A stretch of DNA of 64,000 nt, from NCBI RefSeq assembly GCF_027530345.1, contig NZ_JAPZQK010000008.1, positions 1 through 64,000 of the forward strand, given 5' to 3'. Below are positions 28,231-39,176 of the stretch, piece after piece. Position 1 is the stretch's first letter; each line of letters begins with the position of its first letter. The position numbers and the translations under genes are program-made. The notes under the pieces were generated by a model that saw only the letters and a program-made list of their open reading frames with translations, was not told where the DNA came from and did not search any database. This DNA is from Silanimonas sp. GTDB taxonomy: Bacteria; Pseudomonadota; Gammaproteobacteria; Xanthomonadales; Xanthomonadaceae.

Positions 28231-28343
28231 GTGTGCGGGAACTCGGCACCGCGCTCACGGTCGGAGCCCGGGTGCTGTGATTCAATACGGCGTCTGATTG
28301 GCACCGCGGCGTCTGCCGCCCCCCTTCTTTTCCTGGAACGCCC

Positions 28344-29144
28344 ATGCGCCGTCGCCTTGCCCCGCTGTCCGCACTCGCCCTTTCGCTCGGCCTCGGCCTG
28401 TCGGCCTGCGCCCAGCCGGCGCCGCCGGCCCAGGCGGCGACGAGCACGCCGGCAGCGGGCGAGGCCGCGGTGCGCGCGACGTTGGCCGGCGCGCTGCCCG
28501 GTGCGGAGATCCGCCGCCTGCGCCCGGCGCCGATCGCCGGCTTCACCGAAGCCGTGGTCGCGGGTCGCGTGTTCTACGTGAGCAATGACGGCCGCTACAT
28601 CATCGACGGCGCGGTCATCGACATGCAGGAGCGCCGCAACATCGCCGAATCGGCGATGGACGACATCCGCGTCGAAGGCCTCAAGGCCATCCCGACCGCG
28701 CAGCGCATCGTGTTCGCGCCGCGGGACCCGAAGTACACGGTGACCGTGTTCACCGACATCGACTGCGGTTATTGCCGGATGTTCCACCAGCACGTGGCCG
28801 AGTACAACGCGCTCGGGATCGCGGTGGAGTACCTGTTTTTCCCGCGCGCCGGCGAAGGTTCGGAGGGCTGGGCCAAGGCCGAGTCGGTGTGGTGCGCCAC
28901 GGACCCGCGCCAGGCCATGACCGACGCCAAGGCCGGCAAGACTTTGCCGCCGGGTAACTGCGAGAACCCGGTCGGGGCGGAGTTCGCCCTCGGCCAGGAC
29001 GTGGGGGTCAACGCCACGCCGGCGGTCTTCGCGGCCAATGGCGCCCAGCTGGGCGGCTATCTCGAGCCGCAGCGCCTGCTGGCCGCCCTCGAGGCGAACG
29101 CGGCCGCCGAGGCCGCCGCGAAGGCCACCACCGCCGCGCGCTGA
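28344..29144 (+). CDS. dsbC: DsbC-type disulfide isomerase
   Basis: A 266-residue periplasmic protein with a signal sequence ending near [13 protein letters not shown]; the LSAC part resembles a lipobox, so it may instead be a lipoprotein. A dimerisation domain (about 38-110, with [14 protein letters not shown]) is followed by a thioredoxin fold with the active site C141-G-Y-C144 in [12 protein letters not shown] and the cis-Pro loop NATPAVF. It shuffles wrong disulfides in exported proteins, such as those secreted by the type II system. It follows xerD after 113 bases. Confidence 0.93.
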   Translation: MRRRLAPLSALALSLGLGLSACAQPAPPAQAATSTPAAGEAAVRATLAGALPGAEIRRLRPAPIAGFTEAVVAGRVFYVSNDGRYIIDGAVIDMQERRNIAESAMDDIRVEGLKAIPTAQRIVFAPRDPKYTVTVFTDIDCGYCRMFHQHVAEYNALGIAVEYLFFPRAGEGSEGWAKAESVWCATDPRQAMTDAKAGKTLPPGNCENPVGAEFALGQDVGVNATPAVFAANGAQLGGYLEPQRLLAALEANAAAEAAAKATTAAR

Positions 29145-29257
29145 GGCCCGTTCCGCCGACGCCTCCTCCTTTGGACGGGGTGGTGCGGCCGGGAACGGAG
29201 GGGCAGGGCGGGGGCTTTGCTAGAATTCGCACCCCGCCTCGTCGGAACCGCTGGTCC

Positions 29258-32200
29258 ATGATCGTGCTCGAGGGCCTTCCGGCCCTGTCCGCCTTCCGCC
29301 TGCAACGCCTCCGGGCCGAGTGCCAGGCGATCCATCCCGCGGTCGAGGTGCTGGACACCCACCACGTCTACCTGATCCAGCCCCGCGACGGCGCCGCCGT
29401 CGACACCGGGGCGGTCGGGGCCATCCTGGAAGGCTGCATCGCCACCACGCCGACGCCGACCGGAGCGGTCAGCCGCTACGTGGTGCCGCGTCTCGGCACC
29501 CTGTCGCCTTGGGCCAGCAAGGCCGGCGAGATCCTGCGCGGTGCCGGGCACGCCATCGCCCGCGTCGAGCGCGGGCTTCGCATCGACGTCGCGAACTGGC
29601 CCGCCGATGCGGAGACGGCGAAGCGCCTTGCCCGCGTGCTGCACGACCCGATGACGCAGTCGATCGTCGTTTCCATCGACGAGGCCGCCGCGCTGTTCCG
29701 CGTGCCGCCGAAGGGCACCGTCGAGCACATCGCGCCGGCCGATCTTCCCGCCGCCAACGGCCGCCTCGGCCTCGCGCTCTCCGAGGACGAGATCGCCTAC
29801 CTGCAGGAGGCCTACACCCAGCTGGGCCGGCCGGCGACGGACGCCGAGCTGATGATGTTCGCGCAGGCGAACTCCGAGCATTGCCGGCACAAGATCTTCA
29901 ACGCCAGCTGGACGATCGACGGCGAGGAGCAGACGCACTCGCTGTTCAAGATGATCAAGGCGACGCACGCCGCGACGCCGCAGTTCACGCTCACCGCCTA
30001 CGCCGACAACGCCGCCGTGGTCGAAGGCCATGCGGGCCGCCGCTTCCGTCCCGATCTCGCCAGCGGCGAGTACGTGGCCGAGCCGGTGGCCGACAGCGCG
30101 TACTGCATCAAGGTCGAGACCCACAACCACCCGACGGCGATCTCGCCGTTCCCGGGCGCCTCCACCGGCGCCGGCGGCGAGATCCGCGACGAGGGCGCCA
30201 CCGGCCGCGGCGGCAAGCCCAAGGCCGGCCTGACCGGCTTCACCGTCTCGCACCTGCGCATCCCCGGTGCGCCGCAGCCCTGGGAGCAGGCGCGCGCGCT
30301 GAACCCGCGCATGGCCCCGGCCTTCGAGATCATGCGCGACGGCCCGCTGGGCGCCGCGGCCTTCAACAACGAGTTCGGCCGTCCGGCGCTGTCGGGCTAC
30401 TTCCGCAGCTTCGAGCTGCCGACGGAAACGCCCGGCCTGGTCCGCGCCTACGACAAGCCGATCATGCTGGCCGGCGGCCTCGGCGCCATCGACCGAGGGC
30501 AGGTGAAGAAGCTGGGCCTGCGCGATGGCGACCTCGTCATCGTGATCGGCGGCCCGGCGATGCTGATCGGCCTTGGCGGCGGTGCCGCCAGCTCGCTCGC
30601 CTCCGGCCAGAGCAGTGAAGACCTCGATTTCGCTTCCGTGCAGCGCGACAACCCGGAGATGGAGCGCCGCGTGCAGGAGGTCATCGACCGCTGCGTGGCG
30701 CTCGGTGCCGGTAACCCGATCCGCGCTTTCCACGACGTCGGCGCCGGCGGCTTGTCGAACGCCATTCCGGAACTGCTGCACGACGCGGGCCTGGGCGGCC
30801 GCATCCAGATGGCGAAGATCCCGAGCGACGACCCGTCGCTGTCGCCGATGCAGCTGTGGTGCAACGAGTCGCAGGAGCGCTACGTGCTCGGCATCGCGCC
30901 GGAGCACCTCGCAGACTTCGACGCGATCTGCGCGCGCGAGCGCTGCTTGTATGCCGCGGTCGGCGTGGCCACGAACGACGAGGTGCTGGTGCTGGAAGCG
31001 CCGGACGGCTCGCGCCCCATCGATCTTCCGATGAGCGTGCTGTTCGGCAAGGCGCCGAAGATGCACCGCGACACCGCGCACGTGGCGCCGACCCGCTGGC
31101 AGAAGCTCGACACCGCCGCGCTCGACCTGCGCGAGGCCGGCCTGCGCGTGCTCGCGCACCCGACGGTGGCGAGCAAGAGCTTCCTGATCACCATCGGCGA
31201 CCGCAGCGTCGGCGGCCTCACCGCCCGCGACCAGATGGTCGGCCCCTGGCAGCTGCCGGTGGCCGACGTCGCCATCACCCTCACCGACTTCCACGGCTTT
31301 GCCGGCGAAGCGATGGCGATGGGCGAGCGCACGCCGCTGGCGCTGATCGATGCCAGGGCCTCCGCGCGCATGGCCGTGGGTGAAGCGATCACCAACCTGG
31401 TCGCGGCGCCGATCGGTGTGCTGGAGGAAGTGAAGCTCTCGGCCAACTGGATGGCGGCGTGCTCGCACCCCGGCGAGGACGCCGCGCTGTTCGATGCGGT
31501 GAAGGCCGTGGGCCTCGAACTCTGCCCCGAACTGGATCTCTCGATCCCGGTCGGCAAGGACTCGCTGTCGATGCAGGCGCAGTACGCCGTCGATGGCAGC
31601 CCGGAGAAGTCGGTGTCGCCGGTCTCGCTGATCATCACCGCCTTCGCCCGCGTGGCGGACGTGCGCGCGCAGCTCACGCCCGATTTGAAGCGCGGCGTCG
31701 ACTCGGAGCTGTGGCTGATCGGGCTCGGTGCGGGCAAGAAGCGCCTCGGCGGTTCGATCCTCGCGCAGTGCCACAACGCCTTCGGCGGCACCGCGCCCGA
31801 CCTCGACGACCCGCAGCGCCTCAAGGATTTCGTCGCGCTGATCGGCGAGGCGCGCGAGGACAAGCTGCTCCTCGCGTACCACGACCGCAGCGATGGCGGT
31901 GCTTTCGCCACGCTGTGCGAGATGGCCTTCGCCGGCCACCTGGGCCTCGATATCGCGCTCGACGGCTGGGGCGACGACCCGTTCCGCACGCTGTTCGCCG
32001 AGGAGCTTGGCGCGGTGGTGCAGGTGGCGGTCGAGGACCGCGCGGCCTTCGCCGACCTCGTCGAGCGCCACGGCCTCACTGAATGCGCGCAGCGCGTCGG
32101 CAAGCCCGTCAGCGCCCCGCGCGTGCGCGTCAGCGACGAAGGCAAGGCGCTGGCCGAATGGTCGTGGACCGAACTCTTCGAGGCCTGGTGGGCGACCAGC

Positions 32201-33109
32201 CATGCCATGCAGCAGCGCCGCGACGATCCGGCCTGCGCCGATGACGAGAAAGAGGCCCGCCGCCGCTTCGACGACGCCGGCCTGAATCCGAAGCTCACGT
32301 TCGAGCCGAAGGACGACATCGCCGCGCCGTTCATCAACACGGGTGTGCGCCCGCGCATGGCGATCGTGCGCGAGCAGGGCGTCAACGGCCAGATCGAAAT
32401 GGCCGCCGCCTTCGACCGCGCCGGCTTCACGGCGGTCGACGTGCACATGAGCGACCTGATCGAAGGCCGCGTGCGCCTCGACGGCTTCAAGGGCCTCGCG
32501 GCCTGCGGCGGCTTCAGCTACGGCGACGTGCTCGGTGCGGGCCGCGGCTGGGCCACCTCGATCCTCACCCGCGATGCGCTTCGCGAGCAGTTCGCCACGT
32601 TCTTCGCACGGTCGGACAGCTTCAGTCTCGGCGTCTGCAACGGCTGCCAGATGCTGGCGCAGCTCAAGGACCTCGTGCCGGGCGCCGAGCATTGGCCGCG
32701 CTTCGTCCGAAACTTGAGCGAGCAGTACGAGGCCCGCGTGGCGCAGGTGCTCGTCGAGGAATCGCCGTCGGTGCTGCTGAAGGGCATGGCCGGCTCGCGC
32801 ATCCCGATCGTCGTTTCGCACGGCGAGGGCCGCGCGCGCTTCAGCGACGACGCTCACCGCGCCGCCGCCGCGGTGGCGATGCGCTACGTGGATGGCGAGG
32901 GCCGTGTCACCCAGGCCTTCCCGGCGAACCCGAACGGCTCGCCCGACGGCATCGCCGGCCTCACCTCACGCGATGGCCGCGCCACGCTGATGATGCCGCA
33001 CCCGGAACGCGTGTTCCGCACCGTGCAGCTGAGCTGGGCGCCGGCGGGTTGGGGCGAGGATTCGCCGTGGCTGCGGCTGTTCCGCAACGCGCGGGCCTTC
33101 GTCGCCTGA
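29258..33109 (+). CDS. purL: Phosphoribosylformylglycinamidine synthase (large single-chain type)
   Basis: A 1283-residue enzyme of purine synthesis, converting FGAR to FGAM with glutamine and ATP. The N-terminal PurS-like domain is followed by two AIR-synthase-like halves with [14 protein letters not shown] and [19 protein letters not shown], and a C-terminal class I glutaminase domain with Cys1127 in GVCNGCQML and MMPHPERV. Length is close to the usual 1290-1300. The start ATG at 29258 matches the normal N-terminus [12 protein letters not shown] tagaat at 29221-29226 is a candidate -10 box. Confidence 0.98.
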   Translation: MIVLEGLPALSAFRLQRLRAECQAIHPAVEVLDTHHVYLIQPRDGAAVDTGAVGAILEGCIATTPTPTGAVSRYVVPRLGTLSPWASKAGEILRGAGHAIARVERGLRIDVANWPADAETAKRLARVLHDPMTQSIVVSIDEAAALFRVPPKGTVEHIAPADLPAANGRLGLALSEDEIAYLQEAYTQLGRPATDAELMMFAQANSEHCRHKIFNASWTIDGEEQTHSLFKMIKATHAATPQFTLTAYADNAAVVEGHAGRRFRPDLASGEYVAEPVADSAYCIKVETHNHPTAISPFPGASTGAGGEIRDEGATGRGGKPKAGLTGFTVSHLRIPGAPQPWEQARALNPRMAPAFEIMRDGPLGAAAFNNEFGRPALSGYFRSFELPTETPGLVRAYDKPIMLAGGLGAIDRGQVKKLGLRDGDLVIVIGGPAMLIGLGGGAASSLASGQSSEDLDFASVQRDNPEMERRVQEVIDRCVALGAGNPIRAFHDVGAGGLSNAIPELLHDAGLGGRIQMAKIPSDDPSLSPMQLWCNESQERYVLGIAPEHLADFDAICARERCLYAAVGVATNDEVLVLEAPDGSRPIDLPMSVLFGKAPKMHRDTAHVAPTRWQKLDTAALDLREAGLRVLAHPTVASKSFLITIGDRSVGGLTARDQMVGPWQLPVADVAITLTDFHGFAGEAMAMGERTPLALIDARASARMAVGEAITNLVAAPIGVLEEVKLSANWMAACSHPGEDAALFDAVKAVGLELCPELDLSIPVGKDSLSMQAQYAVDGSPEKSVSPVSLIITAFARVADVRAQLTPDLKRGVDSELWLIGLGAGKKRLGGSILAQCHNAFGGTAPDLDDPQRLKDFVALIGEAREDKLLLAYHDRSDGGAFATLCEMAFAGHLGLDIALDGWGDDPFRTLFAEELGAVVQVAVEDRAAFADLVERHGLTECAQRVGKPVSAPRVRVSDEGKALAEWSWTELFEAWWATSHAMQQRRDDPACADDEKEARRRFDDAGLNPKLTFEPKDDIAAPFINTGVRPRMAIVREQGVNGQIEMAAAFDRAGFTAVDVHMSDLIEGRVRLDGFKGLAACGGFSYGDVLGAGRGWATSILTRDALREQFATFFARSDSFSLGVCNGCQMLAQLKDLVPGAEHWPRFVRNLSEQYEARVAQVLVEESPSVLLKGMAGSRIPIVVSHGEGRARFSDDAHRAAAAVAMRYVDGEGRVTQAFPANPNGSPDGIAGLTSRDGRATLMMPHPERVFRTVQLSWAPAGWGEDSPWLRLFRNARAFVA

Positions 33110-33168
33110 GGCCTCGGGGCGGGGCGCGGGCCTCGAACGCGGTCACTCGCCCCTGATACGCTTGGGCG

Positions 33169-34896
33169 ATGCCTGATACCGACGCCCTCGCCCCCCCCGA
33201 CAGCGGCCTCGACACCGACCTCGATGCCCGCATCGCCGCGGCCCTCGTGGCCCGCGGCCGCCTGAAGGACGCCGATCTCGTCCGCGCCGAGCGCCTGCGC
33301 GCCGAAACCGGCGGCGCACTGCCGGGCCTGCTGGTGAAGCTCGGCATGGTCTCCGAGCGCGACATGGCCGACACGCTCGGCGATGTGCTCGGCCTGCCGC
33401 TGATGGCGGCGAAGGACTGCCCGGACGCTCCGCCGGCCGGCGTGGCCCTGGCGATCAAGTTCCTGAAGCACCACGCGATCTGCCCGGTGGGCGAGGACGA
33501 GCACAGCGTCACCGTCCTCTGCGCTGACCCGCAGGACGCCTACCTCGCCGATGCCGTGCGCCTCGCTACCGGCCGCGCGGTGAAGCTCGCCGTGGGCCTG
33601 CGCTCGGAGATCAGCGACCTCGTCGAGCGCTACTACGGCCAGGGCCGGAGCGCGCTCGGCAGCATCGTCGAGGACGTCGGCGAAGAATCGCGCGAAGAGG
33701 ACGACGTCGAGCACCTGCGCGACCTCGCTTCCGAGGCGCCGGTGATCCGCCTCGTGAACCTGCTGATCCAGCGCGCGGTCGAGACGCGCGCGTCGGACAT
33801 CCACATCGAGCCCTTCGAAACGCGGCTGAAGGTGCGCTACCGCATCGACGGCGTGCTGATCGATGCCGAGAGCCCGCCGGCTGCACTGACTGCAGCAGTG
33901 ATCTCGCGCATCAAGATCATGGCCAAGCTCAACATCGCCGAGCGCCGCCTGCCGCAGGACGGCCGCATCATGGTGCGCGTGCAGGGCAAGGAGCTCGACC
34001 TGCGCGTCAGCACGGTGCCGACGCAGCACGGCGAGAGCGTGGTGATGCGTTTGCTGGACCGCGAGTCGGTGGTGTTCGACTTCCACCAGCTCGGCTTCAC
34101 CGACGAGTTCCTTCCGCAGTTCATGAAGGTGCTCGACCAGCCCCACGGCATCCTGCTCGTCACCGGCCCCACCGGCTCGGGCAAGACCACGACGCTGTAC
34201 ACCGCGCTGTCGAAGCTCAATACCGACGACGTCAAGATCATCACCGTCGAGGACCCGGTCGAGTACCAGATCGAGGGCATCAACCAGATCCAGGCCAAGG
34301 CGCAGATCGGCCTCGACTTCGCCACGGCCCTGCGCAGCATCGTCCGCCAGGATCCGGACATCATCATGATCGGCGAGATGCGCGACCTCGAGACGGCGAA
34401 GATCGCCATCCAGTCGGCGCTGACCGGCCACCTCGTGCTCAGCACGCTGCACACCAACAGCGCGGCCGGCGGCATCACCCGCCTGCTCGACATGGGCGTC
34501 GAGGACTACCTGCTCACCTCGACGATCAACGGCATCCTCGGCCAGCGCCTGGTGCGTCGCCTCGAGCCGACCCACGCCGAGCGCTACGAAGCGAGTGCCG
34601 AGGAGATCGAGAAGTTCGGCCTGCGCCGCCTGCAGCCGGAGGGGACGATTCACCTGTACCGCCCGAAGCCTTCCGCGCTCACCCCGACGGGCTACCTCGG
34701 CCGCACGACGATCATGGAGTTCCTCGTTGTCGACGACGCCATCCGCAAGCTGGTGATGCAGCACGCGACCAGCGTCGAGATCGAGCGCGAGGCGCGGGCG
34801 CGTGGGATGAGGACGATGTACGAGGACGGCCTCGCCAAGGCCCTCGCCGGCCAGACGACCATCGAGGAAGTGCTGCGCGTGACGGAAGAGGCGTGA
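33169..34896 (+). CDS. gspE: Type II secretion ATPase GspE (XpsE)
   Basis: A 575-residue cytoplasmic hexameric ATPase powering pseudopilus assembly. N-terminal domains N1/N2 (about 1-180) bind GspL. The ATPase core has Walker A GPTGSGKT at 333-340, Walker B near 397 (DIIMIGEMRD) and the Asp and His boxes. The C-terminal four-cysteine zinc module of most GspE proteins is absent; the segment between RRLEPTHAERYE and TPTGYLGRTTIMEF has no Cys. It opens a run of eleven secretion genes in Xps order. No ribosome site is seen at the ATG; tgatac at 33152-33157 may be a close-set -10 box. Confidence 0.96.
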   Translation: MPDTDALAPPDSGLDTDLDARIAAALVARGRLKDADLVRAERLRAETGGALPGLLVKLGMVSERDMADTLGDVLGLPLMAAKDCPDAPPAGVALAIKFLKHHAICPVGEDEHSVTVLCADPQDAYLADAVRLATGRAVKLAVGLRSEISDLVERYYGQGRSALGSIVEDVGEESREEDDVEHLRDLASEAPVIRLVNLLIQRAVETRASDIHIEPFETRLKVRYRIDGVLIDAESPPAALTAAVISRIKIMAKLNIAERRLPQDGRIMVRVQGKELDLRVSTVPTQHGESVVMRLLDRESVVFDFHQLGFTDEFLPQFMKVLDQPHGILLVTGPTGSGKTTTLYTALSKLNTDDVKIITVEDPVEYQIEGINQIQAKAQIGLDFATALRSIVRQDPDIIMIGEMRDLETAKIAIQSALTGHLVLSTLHTNSAAGGITRLLDMGVEDYLLTSTINGILGQRLVRRLEPTHAERYEASAEEIEKFGLRRLQPEGTIHLYRPKPSALTPTGYLGRTTIMEFLVVDDAIRKLVMQHATSVEIEREARARGMRTMYEDGLAKALAGQTTIEEVLRVTEEA

Positions 34897-34900
34897 TCGC

Positions 34901-36124
34901 GTGGCGCTGTTCCGCTACAAGGCCCTGAGCGCCGCCGGCGAAGCCCTCGCCGGCACGATGGAGGCCGCGCGCGCCGAGGACGTCGTCGCTCGCCTGCAGG
35001 AGCAGGGCCATCTGCCGCTCGACGTCGGCACTTCGCTGGAGGAGGGCGCCGGTGCCGGCTTGGCGGCGCTGTTCCGCAAGAAGGCGCTCGACGAGGCGGC
35101 GGTGCTGCAGTTCACCCAGCAGCTGGCAACGCTGCTGGGGGCTGGCCAGGCGTTGGATCGCGCGCTGGGCACCTTGCTGGATCTTCCGGATAACCCGCAG
35201 AGCCGCCGCGTGATCGAGCGCATTCGCGACGCCGTGCGCGGCGGCCTGCCGCTCTCGGCCGCCCTCGAACAGCAGCACGGGCTGTTCTCGCGGCTGTACG
35301 TGAACCTCGTGCGTGCCGGCGAAGCCGGTGGCGGCCTGCAGGTCGCGCTGCTGCGCCTCGGCGAGTACCTCGAGCGCGCCGCGGCGCTGAAGGCGCAGGT
35401 GATCTCGGCGCTGATCTATCCGATCCTGCTGCTCGTGATGGTGCTGGCGGTCTGCGCGCTGCTGCTCGGCGTGGTGGTGCCGCAGTTCAACGACCTGCTG
35501 GCCAGCACCGACGTCACGCTGCCCTGGTACACCCAGCTGGTGCTGGGCAGCGGCATGCTGATGCGGAACTACGGCCTCTACCTGTTCATCGCCGGCGCCG
35601 TAGCGCTGCTGCTCGGTGCCCGGCACTTCCGCCAGCCCGAGCCGCGGGCGCGGCTCGATGCCTGGCTGCTCGGCCGCCCGCGCATCGGCGAGCTGCTCGC
35701 GCGCTACGAGACGGCGCGCTTCGCCCGCACGCTGGGCACCCTGCTGGGCAACGGCGTGCCCTTGCTGAACGGCCTTGGGATCGCCCGGCAGGTGATGGAC
35801 AACCGCGCCCTCGGCGCCGCGTTGGAGCGCGCCACGGACGAGGTGAAGACCGGGCAGGGGCTGGCCTTTGCACTGTCGCGGACGAAACTCTTTCCCCGCC
35901 TCGCGGTCCAGATGGTGCAGGTGGGCGAGGAATCCGGCGAACTGGGCGCGATGCTGCTGAAGGTGGCCGACACCTTTGACGCGGAAACCCAGCGCGCCAT
36001 CCAGCGGGCCTTGGCCGCGCTGGTGCCCTTCATCACCGTGCTGATGGCGCTGCTGGTCGGCGTCGTGATCATGGCCGTGCTGGTCCCGATCTACCAACTC
36101 ACGAGTTCCGCAGGAGTGTTGTGA
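34901..36124 (+). CDS. gspF: Type II secretion inner-membrane protein GspF
   Basis: A 407-residue polytopic platform protein with two repeated cytoplasmic helical domains (about 70-170 and 275-370), each followed by membrane helices (about 170-195, 220-245 and 375-400). FTQQLATLLGAGQALDRAL and RFARTLGTLLGNGVPLLNGL are the repeated openings of the two halves. The start is GTG at 34901, four bases after the gspE stop. It connects GspE and GspL with the pseudopilus. Confidence 0.95.
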   Translation: MALFRYKALSAAGEALAGTMEAARAEDVVARLQEQGHLPLDVGTSLEEGAGAGLAALFRKKALDEAAVLQFTQQLATLLGAGQALDRALGTLLDLPDNPQSRRVIERIRDAVRGGLPLSAALEQQHGLFSRLYVNLVRAGEAGGGLQVALLRLGEYLERAAALKAQVISALIYPILLLVMVLAVCALLLGVVVPQFNDLLASTDVTLPWYTQLVLGSGMLMRNYGLYLFIAGAVALLLGARHFRQPEPRARLDAWLLGRPRIGELLARYETARFARTLGTLLGNGVPLLNGLGIARQVMDNRALGAALERATDEVKTGQGLAFALSRTKLFPRLAVQMVQVGEESGELGAMLLKVADTFDAETQRAIQRALAALVPFITVLMALLVGVVIMAVLVPIYQLTSSAGVL

Positions 36125-36549
36125 TGCGCAAGACGTCCCCCGGCTTCGCCGTCCGTTCGCAGTCGGGCTTCAGCCTGATGGAGATCCTGATCGTCGTCGG
36201 CATCATCGCCGCGATCATGGCCTTCGCGGCCAGCCAGATCTTCGGCGGCAAGGACCAGGCCAACGTGCGCCTGACCGAGACGCAGCTGGAATCGCTGGCG
36301 GCCAAGGTCGAGCAGTACCGGATGGACACCGGACAGATCCCGTCCTCGCTGGACGCGCTGGTGACCAACCCCGGCGCCAGCGGCTGGCTCGGCCCCTACG
36401 TGCGCAAGGCTGAAGACCTGCAGGACGCCTGGCGCCGCCCGGTTCAGATCCGCACGCCCGGCGCGAACGGCGAGTTCGAGCTGGTGAGCCTCGGCAGCGA
36501 TGGCAAGCCCGGCGGTGAGAGCACCGCCGCCGACATCGTCAAGCCCTGA
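36124..36549 (+). CDS. gspG: Major pseudopilin GspG
   Basis: A 141-residue pseudopilin precursor. The prepilin peptidase site is G|FSLMEILIVVGII, with Glu at +5, after an unusually long leader of about 15 residues. The mature part ends with the calcium-binding type loop ELVSLGSDGKPGGESTAADI. ATG at 36124 (sharing a base with the gspF stop) is preferred over GTG at 36121 because aggag sits seven bases before it. Builds the main body of the pseudopilus. Confidence 0.95.
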   Translation: MRKTSPGFAVRSQSGFSLMEILIVVGIIAAIMAFAASQIFGGKDQANVRLTETQLESLAAKVEQYRMDTGQIPSSLDALVTNPGASGWLGPYVRKAEDLQDAWRRPVQIRTPGANGEFELVSLGSDGKPGGESTAADIVKP

Positions 36550-36587
36550 GGCGGGCGGACGTCGCGTGATCCGATGAAGGCCTACGG

Positions 36588-37118
36588 ATGAAGCACGCGA
36601 CGCGAGCGGCCGGCTTCACGCTGATCGAAGCGCTGGTGGTGATGGCGCTGATGGCGACGGCCTTCGCGCTGTTCGCCGGTGCGCTGGTCGGCGCGCTGCC
36701 GGGCCAGCAGCTGCGCGACGCCACGCATCGCCTCGCCGCCGAGATGCGCGCCACCCGCGCGCGCGCCGTGGCCACCGGCATCGACCAGAGCTTCGTCATC
36801 GACACGCAGGCGCGCACCTGGCGCAGCGGTGCCAGCGATGAGTTCGTGGAGGCGTTCGCTCCGATACCGGGCACGAAGCCCGGCGCTTCCGGCGGCGGCG
36901 CGCGCCGCCAAGGCGAACTCGACGACGCCTTGGCCCTGGGCGCCACCGTCGCGCGCGAGGAGCAGCCGGGCCCGGGCATCGCCGCGATCCGTTTCTTCGC
37001 CGACGGCAGCAGCACCGGCGGCCGTGTCGTCGTCCGTCGCGGGGATGCCGCGTGGCGCGTGGATGTGAACTGGCTGACCGGCGCGGTGCGCGTCGAGCGC
37101 GGCGAGGGCGGGCGATGA
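36588..37118 (+). CDS. gspH: Minor pseudopilin GspH
   Basis: A 176-residue precursor with the peptidase site MKHATRAAG|FTLIEALVVMAL and Glu at +5, then a hydrophobic helix and a beta domain with RFFADGSSTGGRVVV near the C-terminus, as in GspH. Gap to gspG is 38 bases, the widest in the operon. Its stop overlaps gspI by four bases. Confidence 0.9.
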   Translation: MKHATRAAGFTLIEALVVMALMATAFALFAGALVGALPGQQLRDATHRLAAEMRATRARAVATGIDQSFVIDTQARTWRSGASDEFVEAFAPIPGTKPGASGGGARRQGELDDALALGATVAREEQPGPGIAAIRFFADGSSTGGRVVVRRGDAAWRVDVNWLTGAVRVERGEGGR

Positions 37119-37603
37119 GCCCGCTTGCGCCACCTTCGGGTCGCGTGGCGGTCGCGCGCCAGCGCGGCTTCACGCTGCTCGAAGTGCTGCTGGCCTTCGC
37201 CCTGCTGGCGGGTGCCTCGGTGCTGCTGCTTTCGATCCTCTCGAACGGCCTGCGCGACGTTGCCGATGCCGAGCGCCACGGCGAAGCGGCCCTGCATGCA
37301 CGCAGCCTGATGGACAACTTCGGGCGCATGGAACGCCTGCGGCCGGGCGGCCGCAATGGCCAAATCGACGACGGCCGCTACCGCTGGGCCCTCGAAGTGC
37401 AGCGCGTGGAAGACCCCCTGCCGGCGCTCTTGCCGGCACCGGGCGAGGCGACGCTGGGGCCGGGCGCGGATGGCATCGTCGATGCCGGCGAGCCCGTGCT
37501 GTACCGCCTCGATCTCACGCTGCAGTGGGGCGAGGGTGGACCGAAGCAGACCTTCCGCACCTCGACGCTGCGCGCGCTCTACCCGCTGCCGGAGGACCTG
37601 TGA
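37115..37603 (+). CDS. gspI: Minor pseudopilin GspI
   Basis: A 162-residue precursor with an 18-residue leader ending ARQRG|FTLLEVLLAFALLAG, Glu at +5, a long hydrophobic helix and a small C-terminal domain. GspI, J and K form the pseudopilus tip. The order H-I-J-K and length support the call. Overlaps gspH and gspJ by four bases each. Confidence 0.9.
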   Translation: MSPLAPPSGRVAVARQRGFTLLEVLLAFALLAGASVLLLSILSNGLRDVADAERHGEAALHARSLMDNFGRMERLRPGGRNGQIDDGRYRWALEVQRVEDPLPALLPAPGEATLGPGADGIVDAGEPVLYRLDLTLQWGEGGPKQTFRTSTLRALYPLPEDL

Positions 37604-38268
37604 GGGCGCGCGGCTTCTCGTTGCTGGAAATGCTGGTGGCGGTGGCGCTGCTGGCCACCGGCCTCGCGCTCGCCTTCGGCATCGTGCAGGGCAGCGTGCG
37701 CGCGTCCACCTCGGCCGAGCGCGTGGCCGCGCACAGCGATCGCGTGCGCACCGTGCATGGCTTCGTGCGCCGGCAGGTCGCCGCCGCGCTGCCGCAGCCG
37801 ATCGATCCTGCGGCCGGGTTCGAGGAGATCCGCCTGCTTCGCCTGTCGTCCGATCGCATCGAGTTCATCGGCGAGATGCCGGGCTATCTCGGTCGCGGCG
37901 GTCCCTACCTGCAGGTGCTGCGCCTGCAGCGCGGCACGCGCGGGACGGCACTGCTGTTCGAGCATCGCCTGATGACGGCCGAAGGCCCGCTGAAGGCTGA
38001 GCGGCCAGCGGAGGTGCTGATCGACGGCCTCGCCGAGGCGCGCTTCAGTGCCCGGGCTTTCGGCCCGGACGGTCGACCCGAGGCTTGGGCTTCGGAGTGG
38101 ACGCGCCTCGGCCAGTTGCCCAGCCAGGTGCGCTTCACCGCGCGCTTCGCCGAGCCGCGCTTGCGCTTTCCCGACCTCGTGGTGCCGCTGCGCTACAGCC
38201 TGTCGGGCGCGACCGGCGCGGTGCCCGAAGCCGCGCGTCGCGACACCGGCGGGGAGAGCCAGCAATGA
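37600..38268 (+). CDS. gspJ: Minor pseudopilin GspJ
   Basis: A 222-residue precursor with a very short leader, VRARG|FSLLEMLVAVALLATG. The start is GTG at 37600 with ggagga directly upstream. The C-terminal domain has RLRFPDLVVPLRYSL near its end. Forms the tip complex with GspI and GspK. Overlaps its neighbours by four bases. Confidence 0.9.
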   Translation: MRARGFSLLEMLVAVALLATGLALAFGIVQGSVRASTSAERVAAHSDRVRTVHGFVRRQVAAALPQPIDPAAGFEEIRLLRLSSDRIEFIGEMPGYLGRGGPYLQVLRLQRGTRGTALLFEHRLMTAEGPLKAERPAEVLIDGLAEARFSARAFGPDGRPEAWASEWTRLGQLPSQVRFTARFAEPRLRFPDLVVPLRYSLSGATGAVPEAARRDTGGESQQ

Positions 38269-39176
38269 GCCGGCGTCCCTTGGTCCGCGGCGCCGTCCGT
38301 CACCAGCGCGGCGTCGCGCTGATCGTGGTGATGTGGCTGCTGGTGCTGCTGGCGGCGATCGTCGGATTGTTCGCGCTGAACTCGCATGCGGAGGCCGTGC
38401 AGGCCTCGGCCGTGCGCCAGCGCACCGAGCTCGACCACGCGGCGGAAGCCGGCATCGAGGCCGTCGCCGCGCGCCTGCTGGCGGTCGATGCGCGCCGACG
38501 CCCGGTGCCCGACGGCCGCGAATCCACCTTCGACTTCGGCAACGGCATCACGGTGACCGTGGCCGTCACCGACGAAAGCGGCAAGGTCGACCTCAATGTC
38601 GCCGACGTGCTGCTGTTGCAGCGCTTGTTCGAAGCCACCGGCGTGGCGAGCGAAGAGGCCACCCGGCTGGCTGGCGCCATCGTCGACTGGCGGGATGCCG
38701 ATGGGCTGGTGAGCGCGGCGGGCGGCGGCGAGGAGCGCGACTACCGCAGTGCGGGCCTGCCCTACGGACCCGCCAATCGGCCCTTCGCCCAGGTGTCGGA
38801 CGTCCAGCGCGTGCTGGGCATGCGCCATGCGCTGTACCGGCGCGTGCGGCCCTACCTGACGGTGTACACCGGCCTCGCGCAGCCGAACCTCGCGTTCGCC
38901 GACCGCCCCGTGCTGGTCGCGCTGGGCTTGGCCCCGCCCGTGATCGAGCAGATCCTTGCGGCCCGTGCCCTGGTGCAGCCGGGCCTGCCGCCGCCGGCCT
39001 TGCCGGGCGGCATAGTTCTCGCTGCCGGCGGCACCGGCACGTATAGTGTTTCCAGCCGCGCCGCGCGTACTGACGGGCCCAGGGCCGAACTCGAAGCCAC
39101 CGTCCGGGTCGGCGCCGGGGGCTTTCTCGGTCAGGTCTACACGCCGCTGGTCTGGCGCTACGGACAACAGGACTGA
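38265..39176 (+). CDS. gspK: Minor pseudopilin GspK
   Basis: A 303-residue tip pseudopilin. The peptidase site is RHQRG|VALIVVMWLLVLLAA and, as usual for GspK, Glu at +5 is missing. The large alpha domain contains AAEAGIEAVAARLLAVDARR and KVDLNVADVLLLQRLFEATG. Shares a base with the gspL start. Confidence 0.92.
   Translation: MSRRPLVRGAVRHQRGVALIVVMWLLVLLAAIVGLFALNSHAEAVQASAVRQRTELDHAAEAGIEAVAARLLAVDARRRPVPDGRESTFDFGNGITVTVAVTDESGKVDLNVADVLLLQRLFEATGVASEEATRLAGAIVDWRDADGLVSAAGGGEERDYRSAGLPYGPANRPFAQVSDVQRVLGMRHALYRRVRPYLTVYTGLAQPNLAFADRPVLVALGLAPPVIEQILAARALVQPGLPPPALPGGIVLAAGGTGTYSVSSRAARTDGPRAELEATVRVGAGGFLGQVYTPLVWRYGQQD

Noticed and set aside
29057-32857. 1266-residue open frame on the minus strand opposite purL
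   Set aside because: High GC leaves antisense frames open. purL on the plus strand is full-length with all motifs, and the antisense product is rich in Arg, His and Val with no domain.
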